A DNA stretch of 8,292 bases from Paracoccaceae bacterium (GCA_007123625.1 SKKS01000003.1:1-8292); one strand, 5' to 3'; positions 1 to 4,465 are shown, numbered from the stretch's first letter. Numbers and translations are program-made. The notes: generated from the sequence alone by a model not told the origin.

Positions 1-76
1 CACCTTCCAGGGAGGAGGAGAGGAAGCTGCCGCGTCTGTATGCCGTTGCCCCAGGGAGGAGGAGAGGGGCGCAGGC
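1..76 (-). ncRNA. ccsR: CcsR/cuckoo-type sRNA, third unit (may be cut by the window edge)
   Basis: Third double-hairpin unit of the array, reading leftward. The first hairpin has stem 48-52/66-70, with a weaker outer 42-44/74-76, and its loop carries the motif (54-64). The second has stem 4-8/22-26, possibly extended by 1-2/28-29, with the motif at 10-20. The motifs are 44 bp apart, close to the 40 bp of the other two units. Known family: cuckoo RNAs have two stem-loops exposing CCUCCUCCC, and R. sphaeroides CcsR1-4 are stress-induced members processed from a DUF1127 co-transcript. The 3' end, and whether more units follow, cannot be seen. Confidence 0.7.
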
Positions 77-108
77 TTGTCAGGGCGCAAGGCCCGTAGT
101 CTCGAACC

Positions 109-181
109 GACCCGGCGCAGGGAGGAGGAAGCACCGGTCCGATCCGCACGATCCGCCCCGGGAGGAGGTGGGGCGCGTCGT
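109..181 (-). ncRNA. ccsR: CcsR/cuckoo-type sRNA, second unit
   Basis: Second unit of the leftward array, about 73 nt. The 5' hairpin pairs 154-159 with 170-175, and beyond a small internal loop 148-151 with 178-181; its loop shows CCTCCTCCC (160-168 on the plus strand). The 3' hairpin pairs 109-112 with 136-139, 114-115 with 134-135 and 117-118 with 131-132, with a bulge and a mismatch; its loop carries the motif at 120-129. The stems differ in sequence from the other units while the loop motif stays constant, which indicates selection on structure plus loop rather than a recent duplication. Ends are inferred from the stems only. Confidence 0.75.
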
Positions 182-189
182 TCTTTCCC

Positions 190-220
190 CGGCCTGCCGC
201 TGCGAGGCAGCGACAGGCCG
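190..220. other. Strong spacer hairpin between sRNA units one and two
   Basis: A near-perfect stem-loop: 190-196 pairs with 214-220 and 198-203 with 207-212, with one C/A mismatch and a GAG loop. It has no CCTCCTCCC motif and no T-run on either side, so it is not a standard intrinsic terminator. It fills the 82-bp gap between the first and second double-hairpin units. In a processed precursor RNA it could separate or protect the units; that role is inference. Confidence 0.5.
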
Positions 221-228
221 AAGTCGGA

Positions 229-306
229 GCAGGCATCATCCGGGAGGAGGATAGATGCGCCTGCCAACTTTCGGGGACCCTGGGAGGAGGAGGTCGGGCC
301 CCGAAA
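229..306 (-). ncRNA. ccsR: CcsR/cuckoo-type sRNA, first unit
   Basis: First unit after the DUF1127 gene, starting 7 nt beyond its stop codon, about 78 nt. The 5' hairpin is the strongest of the six: 269-276 pairs with 299-306 and 278-280 with 296-298 (one bulged base), leaving a 15-nt loop with the motif (282-291). The 3' hairpin pairs 229-234 with 259-264 and, after a two-base bulge, 235-237 with 254-256, with the motif at 242-251 in the loop. The minus-strand loop motif resembles an extended anti-Shine-Dalgarno sequence. The closeness to the stop codon implies co-transcription with the DUF1127 mRNA and release by processing, as known for R. sphaeroides CcsR RNAs. Confidence 0.8.
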
Positions 307-312
307 CCGAAT

Positions 313-510
313 TCACTTGCCGTCAGCCGCTTCGCGGGCCAGGCGGCTTATCATGTTGCGGCTGATCCCCAGATCGCCCAGATCACGGCTGGACAGGTTG
401 CTCAGCTCTGCATACGTGCGGCGATACACCTTGTAGCGTTCCCAGCGGCGACGCAGCCGAGCCAGCAGGCCCCCCGTGTTTTCGCTGGTATGAGGTATGA
501 TGTATGCCAT
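313..510 (-). CDS. ccaF1: DUF1127 protein, CcaF1-like small RNA-binding protein
   Basis: A 65-residue basic protein. Residues about 18-30 are Arg/Lys-rich and the C-terminal half carries the DUF1127 core, including YAELSNLSSRDLGDLGISR. Length and motif are typical of alphaproteobacterial DUF1127 proteins. The ATG at 510 is the only sensible start in frame; the ribosome site is weak (GGAAAG about 15 nt upstream). Its R. sphaeroides counterpart CcaF1 is known to bind RNA, to affect maturation of the co-transcribed CcsR sRNAs and to influence RNA turnover under stress. The same arrangement here, with CCTCCTCCC double hairpins directly after the stop codon, makes that the best functional reading. 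Membership of DUF1127 is clear; orthology to CcaF1 rests mainly on the context. Divergent from mrp. Confidence 0.88.
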   Translation of the reverse strand: MAYIIPHTSENTGGLLARLRRRWERYKVYRRTYAELSNLSSRDLGDLGISRNMISRLAREAADGK

Positions 511-543
511 GGTCCACGTCTTTCCAGTCCTGCGAGCGATTTT

Positions 544-563
544 CCCAAACCGCTTCGGTTGGG
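544..563 (-). promoter_or_regulatory. Leader stem-loop upstream of the DUF1127 gene
   Basis: Inverted repeat pairing 544-548 with 559-563 and 550-552 with 556-558, with one bulged base and a three-base loop. It lies between the candidate promoter and the start codon, so it would sit near the 5' end of the DUF1127-sRNA transcript. There is no T-run, so it is not a terminator. It might stabilise the transcript or act as a leader switch; the function is not known. Confidence 0.4.
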
Positions 564-565
564 TA

Positions 566-595
566 TGAAGATAAGCGAATGCTGCGGTTGCGCAA
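566..595 (-). promoter_or_regulatory. Candidate promoter of the DUF1127-sRNA operon
   Basis: On the minus strand TTGCGC (590-595) is followed after 16 nt by TATCTT, within CTTATCTTCA (566-575). The second element resembles the CTTAT-type -10 reported for alphaproteobacterial heat-shock sigma factors, and the R. sphaeroides operon is known to be RpoHI/RpoHII-driven. Predicted transcription would start near 559, giving a leader of about 50 nt. The match is only partial and other spacings are possible. Confidence 0.3.
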
Positions 596-603
596 TATGT
601 TTC

Positions 604-616
604 GCTGCAATGCAGC
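604..616. repeat. Short palindrome in the divergent intergenic region
   Basis: GCTGCA and TGCAGC arms around a single base, an exact 13-bp inverted repeat about 8 bp upstream of the candidate -35 of the DUF1127 promoter. The position suits an operator or activator site, but it matches no regulator I can name. Confidence 0.3.
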
Positions 617-722
617 TATGCGGCAAGTGCATGTTTCCCTTGCGTCATTTTGCTGCGGCCGCGGGCGCAAATGCTGACGATCGCATCGGTTTGTGAATGG
701 TGGCACAAGCGAAGCCTTGCCA

Positions 723-739
723 GGTCAGTGAAAGTGACC
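723..739. repeat. Inverted repeat upstream of mrp
   Basis: GGTCA and TGACC arms separated by 7 bp, lying 31 bp before the mrp start codon. It could be a regulator half-site pair or a small leader hairpin. No clear -10/-35 pair for mrp was found beside it. Confidence 0.3.
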
Positions 740-758
740 AAGTAATGTGCGCAACATA

Positions 759-764
759 CAGGAG
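759..764 (+). promoter_or_regulatory. Ribosome binding site that decides the mrp start
   Basis: CAGGAG ends 6 nt before the ATG at 771. This supports that codon over the upstream in-frame ATG at 747, which has no such site and would add eight non-conserved residues. Confidence 0.65.
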
Positions 765-770
765 TGCGGC

Positions 771-1862
771 ATGACGATCACCCGCGACGACATTTTGAAA
801 GCGCTTGACTCTGTCGCGCACCCGGACGGTGGGACGCTGGTGTCCCGGGACCTGGTTCGCGCGCTCGTGGTCGAAGAGGGGATTGTCCGCTTCGTGATCG
901 AGGCCGAAGACCCCGCCGCCGCGCGCGCGCTGGAGGGTGCGCGGCAGCAGGCCGAAGCCGCGGTGGGCGCGCTGCAGGGTGTCGCTCGGGTCTCTGTGGC
1001 ATTGACCGCCCATGGCCCGGCGCCCAAGGCTCCGCCCCGTGCGGCGCCATCGGGCGAGGCGCCATCGCTCAAGATCGGGCGCCACCCCACGCCGCAGCAG
1101 GGCAAGCAGGATCTGCCGGGGATCAAGCGCATCATCGCCATCGGGTCCGGCAAGGGCGGGGTCGGCAAATCCACCGTCTCGTCGAACCTGGCCGTGGCGC
1201 TGGCGCGCGAAGGCTGGAAGGTCGGGCTGCTGGATGCCGATATATATGGCCCCAGCCAGCCACGCATGATGGGGGTATCGAAGCGCCCGGCTTCGCCCGA
1301 TGGCAAGATGATCATCCCGCTCCAGGCCCATGGCGTGACCATGATCTCGATCGGGCTGATGCTGAAGGAGGAAGAGGCCGTGATCTGGCGCGGCCCCATG
1401 TTGATGGGTGCATTGCAACAGCTTCTGACCCAGGTGCAGTGGGGTGAACTGGATGTGCTGCTGATCGACATGCCACCGGGGACAGGGGATATTCATCTCA
1501 CCCTGTGTTCCAAGTTCAACGTGGCAGGTGCGCTGGTGGTGTCCACCCCGCAGGACGTGGCCTTGCTGGACGCGCGCAAGGCGTTGCGGGCCTTTCAGAC
1601 GCTGAAGACCCCGGTGCTGGGCCTGATCGAGAACATGTCGACCTTCATCTGCCCGAAATGTGGCCATGAGGAGCATATCTTTGGCGAGGGCGGTGTCCGC
1701 AAGGAGGCCGACCGGCTGGAGCTGCCGTTCCTGGGCGAATTGCCACTGGCTGTGGATGTGCGGCTTGCCGGCGATGGCGGCGTGCCGGTCGCGGCGACGG
1801 ACAGCCCGCTGGCGCTGCCCTATCGTCGCATGGCGCGCCGACTGATTGAAAGCTGCGGCTGA
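771..1862 (+). CDS. mrp: Mrp/NBP35-family iron-sulfur cluster carrier ATPase
   Basis: 363 residues from the ATG at 771. The N-terminal ~100 residues are a MIP18/DUF59-type domain, followed by a Pro/Ala/Lys-rich linker. The P-loop NTPase domain begins with a deviant Walker A, GSGKGGVGKST (residues 125-135), typical of the MinD/Mrp class with its signature lysine (K128). DADIYGPSQP follows, then DMPPGTGD. Near the C-terminus C294-P-K-C297 gives the CxxC pair that bridges a transferred [4Fe-4S] cluster between two subunits. Members (ApbC, Mrp, Ind1) are cytosolic cluster carriers that mature Fe-S enzymes. Length and domain order are normal. It stands alone, divergent from the DUF1127 gene and about 700 bp before the dcw operon, so it is probably a separate transcript. 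Confidence 0.96.
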   Translation: MTITRDDILKALDSVAHPDGGTLVSRDLVRALVVEEGIVRFVIEAEDPAAARALEGARQQAEAAVGALQGVARVSVALTAHGPAPKAPPRAAPSGEAPSLKIGRHPTPQQGKQDLPGIKRIIAIGSGKGGVGKSTVSSNLAVALAREGWKVGLLDADIYGPSQPRMMGVSKRPASPDGKMIIPLQAHGVTMISIGLMLKEEEAVIWRGPMLMGALQQLLTQVQWGELDVLLIDMPPGTGDIHLTLCSKFNVAGALVVSTPQDVALLDARKALRAFQTLKTPVLGLIENMSTFICPKCGHEEHIFGEGGVRKEADRLELPFLGELPLAVDVRLAGDGGVPVAATDSPLALPYRRMARRLIESCG

Positions 1863-1910
1863 GGGGGCTGGGCGCCCGTTCCGGGACATCATGGGATGCA
1901 CGATAGCCAG

Positions 1911-1938
1911 GGGCCGGGATTTCATGGAATCCCGGCCC
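1911..1938 (+). terminator. Strong hairpin downstream of mrp, possible terminator
   Basis: A perfect 11-bp stem (1911-1921 with 1928-1938) with a six-base loop, beginning 48 nt after the mrp stop codon. Position and strength suit an mRNA 3' end. No T-run follows on either strand, so termination may be factor-dependent or the stem may only stabilise the mRNA. The 3' arm includes the first of the GANTC sites. Confidence 0.5.
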
Positions 1939-1996
1939 TACCTGTGTCCAGCCCCAGAATCACCCCCACGTGACTCGCCGTGATTCGGCGTGACTC
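1927..1996. promoter_or_regulatory. Cluster of five GANTC (CcrM-type) methylation sites
   Basis: GANTC sites start at 1927, 1957, 1972, 1982 and 1992: five in 70 bp. By eye I find only about eight in the rest of the window. In alphaproteobacteria CcrM methylates the adenine of GANTC, and hemimethylation after fork passage can time transcription of cell-cycle genes. The cluster lies upstream of a division gene cluster, although about 600 bp from mraZ. The sites are visible directly; regulation by methylation is inference. Confidence 0.55.
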
Positions 1997-1998
1997 GG
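1969..1998. repeat. Three tandem 10-bp repeats, CGTGAYTCGS
   Basis: CGTGACTCGC, CGTGATTCGG and CGTGACTCGG follow each other directly at exactly one helical turn, each with a GANTC at the same place. The middle copy also makes a small inverted repeat (CGCCG/CGGCG, 1976-1990). The 10-bp period suggests repeated protein contact on one face of the DNA. Confidence 0.6.
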
Positions 1999-2003
1999 GG
2001 GTC

Positions 2004-2026
2004 AATTTCGGCTGAAATCCGAAATT
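2004..2026. repeat. Perfect inverted repeat in the mrp-mraZ intergenic region
   Basis: AATTTCGG (2004-2011) pairs with CCGAAATT (2019-2026) around a 7-base loop. The same AATTTCGG recurs at 2179-2186. It could be a hairpin at a transcript end or a protein site; no T-run follows. No gene is convincing in 1863-2570 on either strand; the rest of that stretch is covered by the neighbouring entries. Confidence 0.4.
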
Positions 2027-2115
2027 TGCGGTGGTTCTTGCTGTCCTTGCGCTGGCAGATGACACAGTTTCAGGCGCTGATGGCTGATTAATCCGGGAAA
2101 TCATGGGACTGTTGC

Positions 2116-2210
2116 GCGGTGGCGACAATTGCAGGTTATGTCGGGGCGTTAATGATTTGTTCTTACTATATGTGGTGCAATTTCGGGGCGTTCATCTGTA
2201 TGCGGTGGCG
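2116..2210. repeat. Nested direct repeats in an AT-richer stretch upstream of mraZ
   Basis: TCGGGGCGTT occurs exactly at 2141-2150 and 2183-2192, 42 bp apart. GCGGTGGCG occurs at 2116-2124 and 2202-2210, flanking that pair. Between them lies one of the most AT-rich parts of the window, including TACTATATG near 2164. An upstream regulatory region or promoter is plausible, but no confident -35/-10 pair could be assigned. Confidence 0.35.
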
Positions 2211-2235
2211 GGGAATGCCTCGGAATGCCCCGCCA
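2206..2235. repeat. Inverted repeat enclosing two GGAATGCC copies 10 bp apart
   Basis: An 8-bp stem (2206-2213 with 2228-2235) encloses most of two direct copies of GGAATGCC (2212-2219 and 2222-2229), exactly 10 bp apart. It sits just upstream of the candidate mraZ promoter. The 10-bp phasing is shared with the MraZ-like boxes further on. Confidence 0.4.
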
Positions 2236-2246
2236 GGTCGGGTGCT

Positions 2247-2276
2247 TGGGTAGAAAACCATTGCTTCCCATGAAAT
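2247..2276 (+). promoter_or_regulatory. Candidate promoter of the dcw operon
   Basis: TTGGGT (2247-2252), an 18-bp spacer and TGAAAT (2271-2276) give a partial sigma-70 match, with a predicted start near 2283 and a leader of about 290 nt. A long mraZ leader is known in R. sphaeroides. The -10 element falls between two MraZ-like boxes, which would suit repression. The match is weak and no experimental start is available. Confidence 0.3.
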
Positions 2277-2280
2277 CCCA
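2256..2280 (-). promoter_or_regulatory. Probable MraZ-binding repeats
   Basis: On the minus strand TGGGA is repeated at 10-bp spacing (CCCA at 2277-2280 and 2267-2270 on the plus strand), with a third degenerate box in phase (CCA at 2258-2260). E. coli MraZ is known to bind TGGGN repeats separated by 5 nt in the promoter of its own operon, and this is that pattern. The location about 300 bp before mraZ, over the candidate promoter, suggests autoregulation of dcw transcription. Confidence 0.5.
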
Positions 2281-2329
2281 TGCCATTCCTGTTTGCAGGA
2301 TAGAACGGGACAGGAAAAGGGGCAGAAGA

Positions 2330-2343
2330 CCCCGAAACACCCC
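2330..2343. repeat. Second 10-bp-phased CCCC repeat in the mraZ leader
   Basis: CCCC at 2330-2333 and 2340-2343, each preceded by A and 10 bp apart. On the minus strand they read GGGGT with a 5-nt spacer, similar to MraZ boxes. The first copy also pairs with GGGG at 2319-2322. This could be an additional MraZ contact or an RNA structure element. Confidence 0.3.
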
Positions 2344-2370
2344 AAGACGGTTTCATACAGGCAACCCGCT

Positions 2371-2379
2371 TTATCCACG
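2371..2379 (+). promoter_or_regulatory. Near-consensus DnaA box
   Basis: TTATCCACG matches the DnaA box TTATCCACA at eight of nine positions. It is a single copy with no AT-rich unwinding region, so it is not an origin. DnaA acts as a transcription factor for some division genes in Caulobacter, so a regulatory role at the dcw leader is possible but unproven. Confidence 0.3.
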
Positions 2380-2455
2380 ACAAGAGATCCGGCGCGCAAG
2401 CGAGCAGCATCCCCCCAGATGGCGTGCGTAGCCGGGCACCCAGCGATGGGACAGG

Positions 2456-2493
2456 GCGGCGGATCGGGCGGTGGCAGCATCCCGGTCCGCCGT
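2456..2493 (+). terminator. Strong stem-loop in the mraZ leader, possible attenuator
   Basis: 2457-2468 pairs with 2481-2492, with a single T/G pair inside (a G-U wobble in RNA), around a 12-base loop; a further wobble can close it at 2456/2493. It is the strongest leader structure and lies about 80 nt before the mraZ start. The sequence after it is only mildly T-rich, so any termination would be partial. Confidence 0.4.
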
Positions 2494-2570
2494 TGTCCGT
2501 TCAGGGCCCCGCAACCGGGCTTTGCACCGCACAGCCGCGGGCGAAACGATAACAAGAGGGCCGCAGAACA

Positions 2571-3077
2571 GTGGCACGCAGGTTCAGAGGCGAAGGCCAC
2601 CTCAAGGTGGACAGCAAGGGCAGGGTATCAATCCCGGCCAGCTTTCGCCGCGTGGTCGAAAAGGGCGACCCCGACTGGTCTGCAGGACAGCGTCCCAACC
2701 TGATCATCGTCTATGGCCTGGACAAGCAGCCCCAGCTGGACTGCTACACCATCGAAGCCATGGACGAGATCGAGGCCCGCATCGCCCGGATGCAGCCCGG
2801 CTCGATCGAGCGCAAGATGGCCGAGCGCGTCTTTCACGGGCGCGCCATGGACACCCAGATCGACGAAGACGGGCGCATCGTCCTGCCCAAGTTCCTGCGC
2901 GACAAGATCGGGCTGGACGCCGAGGCGTTCTTCATCGCCTCGGGTGATTATTTCCAGATCTGGAAACCCGAAACCTATGCCGAAAGCGAAGCGGCCCGCG
3001 CCGAGGCGTGGATGGAACAGCAGGACGAGGATTTCGATATTCGCACCCTGCTTCCGTCGCTGTCCGGGGAAGGCTGA
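2571..3077 (+). CDS. mraZ: Transcriptional regulator MraZ
   Basis: 168 residues from a GTG start; AGAGGG lies 10 nt upstream and the N-terminus (RFRGEGHLKVDSKGRVSIPA) fits the family. The two SpoVT/AbrB-like DNA-binding repeats are visible: KGRVSIPASFR (about residues 16-26) and DGRIVLPKFLRDKIGL in the second half. MraZ forms a ring-shaped oligomer that binds short direct repeats in its own promoter and controls the dcw operon; it can also bind RsmH in E. coli. The protein is slightly longer than the usual ~150 residues, with an acidic C-terminal tail. First gene of the rightward dcw cluster, with candidate binding boxes at 2256-2280. Its TGA overlaps the rsmH ATG (TGATG), suggesting coupled translation. 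Confidence 0.96.
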   Translation: MARRFRGEGHLKVDSKGRVSIPASFRRVVEKGDPDWSAGQRPNLIIVYGLDKQPQLDCYTIEAMDEIEARIARMQPGSIERKMAERVFHGRAMDTQIDEDGRIVLPKFLRDKIGLDAEAFFIASGDYFQIWKPETYAESEAARAEAWMEQQDEDFDIRTLLPSLSGEG

Positions 3078-4066
3078 TGTCCGGACCAGCGGCGCCGCAT
3101 GTCCCCGTGCTGCTCCGCCCGTTGTTGGCGGCGGTTGCGCCTGTGCGTGGACTCTGGCTGGACGGGACCTTTGGCGCGGGCGGCTATGCGCGCGGCTTGC
3201 TGGATGCAGGCGCCGCATGCGTGATCGGCGTGGATCGCGACCCGTCGGTGTTCGTGATGGCCGATGCCTGGAAGAACCAGTACGGCGACCGGCTGCGTAT
3301 GGTGCACGGCACGTTCGACCGGATGGACGAACACGCGGGCGAACCGCTTGACGGGATCGTGCTGGACCTTGGCGTGTCGTCGATGCAGCTGGATCAGGCA
3401 GAGCGCGGCTTTTCCTTCACCCGCGACGGCCCGTTGGACATGCGCATGAGCCAGCAAGGCGAAAGTGCGCGCGATCTGGTCAACACCGCGTCCGAATCCA
3501 CACTGGCCGATATCCTGTTTCATTACGGTGAGGAGCGCGCCTCGCGCCGGATCGCGCGTGCGATCGTGCGCAAGCGCACCGAGGCCCCGATCGAAACCAC
3601 CGCCGAACTGGCGTCAATCGTGGCCGCGTGCCTGCCGCGCCCCAAACCAGGGCAAAGCCACCCCGCGACCCGCAGCTTTCAGGCGATCCGGATCGCCGTG
3701 AACACCGAATTCGAACAGCTTGTGGCGGGGCTGGAAGCCGCGGAGCGCGCGCTGAAACCCGGCGGCAGGCTGGCGGTAGTCACTTTCCATTCGCTTGAGG
3801 ACCGCGTGGTAAAGCGCTTCTTGCAACAGCGTTCCGGGACCGGCGGCAGCGGCAGCCGCCATGCGCCGGACATTCCGACCGAAGCGCCACGCTTCCGGCT
3901 GCTGTCCCGTCGTGGCATTTCCCCCGATGACGAAGAACTGGTCACGAATCCGCGCGCGCGCTCGGCCCGGTTGCGCGTGGCCGAACGGCTGGACGCCCCG
4001 GCGGGGCCGGTGGACCGCACGGTGCTGGGCCTGCCTGCCCCCGCGCTTGGGGAACGGCAAGGATGA
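3077..4066 (+). CDS. rsmH: 16S rRNA (cytosine-1402-N4)-methyltransferase RsmH (MraW)
   Basis: 329 residues from the ATG at 3077, which shares a base with the mraZ stop; GGGAAGG lies 4 nt before it. An in-frame upstream extension inside mraZ is possible on paper but not conserved. The SAM-binding motif DGTFGAGGYARGL starts at residue 29. LDLGVSSMQLDQAERGFSF and DGPLDMRM follow, and TFHSLEDRVVKRFL begins at residue 236; all are hallmarks of RsmH. The enzyme methylates N4 of C1402 in the ribosomal P site, acting on assembled 30S subunits in the cytoplasm and helping decoding fidelity. Length is normal. It is the usual second dcw gene, with a 12-nt gap to ftsL. Confidence 0.97.
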   Translation: MSGPAAPHVPVLLRPLLAAVAPVRGLWLDGTFGAGGYARGLLDAGAACVIGVDRDPSVFVMADAWKNQYGDRLRMVHGTFDRMDEHAGEPLDGIVLDLGVSSMQLDQAERGFSFTRDGPLDMRMSQQGESARDLVNTASESTLADILFHYGEERASRRIARAIVRKRTEAPIETTAELASIVAACLPRPKPGQSHPATRSFQAIRIAVNTEFEQLVAGLEAAERALKPGGRLAVVTFHSLEDRVVKRFLQQRSGTGGSGSRHAPDIPTEAPRFRLLSRRGISPDDEELVTNPRARSARLRVAERLDAPAGPVDRTVLGLPAPALGERQG

Positions 4067-4078
4067 AAGGAAAACCAG

Positions 4079-4465
4079 TTGCGTAGTGCATTGTTCCTGT
4101 TGTCGGTGGTGGCCATGATCGCAATGGCGTTCTGGGCCTACCGCGAGAACCACAACACCCGCCAGGCCATGGCCGAACGCACCGCGCTGACGCGCGAGAT
4201 CGCATCGCTGACCGAGGCGATTTCGGTCCAGCGCGCCGAATGGGCGTATCTGAACCGCCCCGACCGGCTGCGTGAACTGGTGATCCTGAACTTCGACCGG
4301 TTGCTGCTGTTGCCGATGGGCGCGCAGCAATTCGGCTCCGTCACGCAGGTTGTCTATCCAGAACCGATCAGCGATCCCGCCGAGCTTCTGGACGAAGGGA
4401 TCGAGGTGTTCGGCGCTATCGAGCATGTCGCGGAGTTCGGCGCCAACGAGGAGCAGTTGCCATGA
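4079..4465 (+). CDS. ftsL: Cell division protein FtsL
   Basis: 128 residues from a TTG start at 4079. The start is supported by GAAAGG 8 nt upstream and because translation from it keeps the whole N-terminal membrane segment (SALFLLSVVAMIAMAFWAY, about residues 3-21). A short cytoplasmic end, one transmembrane helix and a periplasmic helical region (about residues 25-60) rich in charged and Gln residues, predicted as a coiled coil, match bitopic FtsL. In the divisome it joins FtsB and FtsQ and activates FtsW-FtsI septal synthesis. Sequence conservation in the family is low, so the call leans on topology and on position between rsmH and ftsI. The stop overlaps the ftsI start (ATGA). The rare start codon may keep FtsL levels low. 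Confidence 0.88.
   Translation: MRSALFLLSVVAMIAMAFWAYRENHNTRQAMAERTALTREIASLTEAISVQRAEWAYLNRPDRLRELVILNFDRLLLLPMGAQQFGSVTQVVYPEPISDPAELLDEGIEVFGAIEHVAEFGANEEQLP

Larger units (their letters stand above)
2283..2523 (+). ncRNA. mraZ leader, possible UpsM-like sRNA
   Basis: The roughly 290 nt before mraZ are non-coding and structured. They contain a GGGG/CCCC hairpin (2319-2333), a long stem-loop (2456-2493) and a small GCCC/GGGC hairpin followed by TTT (2506-2523). In R. sphaeroides the dcw cluster has an unusually long 5' leader that yields the sRNA UpsM, about 200 nt, by partial termination and processing. Position, length and a terminator-like 3' structure match, but I have not aligned the sequence to UpsM, and both ends given here are inferred. 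Confidence 0.45.

Noticed and set aside
10..293. Six GGGAGGAGG copies read as a CRISPR-like array or as plus-strand ribosome sites
   Set aside because: Repeats are only 9-11 bp with unequal spacing (40-82 bp), each lies in the loop of its own hairpin, and no coding start follows them on the plus strand. The minus-strand sRNA reading explains spacing, stems and neighbour gene.
77..436. 119-codon open frame on the plus strand
   Set aside because: It covers the sRNA array and most of the opposite DUF1127 gene, has a biased Arg/Ser/Gly composition, and no family is recognisable. The hairpins and known locus organisation explain the region better.
490..696. 68-codon open frame on the plus strand between the DUF1127 gene and mrp
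   Set aside because: No good ribosome site and no recognisable domain; it overlaps the DUF1127 start and its promoter region. The cysteines are scattered and do not form a known motif.
645..1925. 426-codon open frame on the minus strand
   Set aside because: Antisense shadow of mrp; low-complexity His/Gln/Arg composition and no motif.
1922..2128. 68-codon open frame on the minus strand after mrp
   Set aside because: Ser/Thr/Pro-rich product without a motif; it runs through the GANTC repeats and hairpins.
2371..2379. Possible replication origin at the DnaA box
   Set aside because: Only one box, no AT-rich unwinding element and no origin-type gene neighbours.
2166..2600. Minus-strand frames upstream of mraZ, the longest 144 codons
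   Set aside because: They cross the mraZ promoter, leader and start codon, and the products resemble no family.
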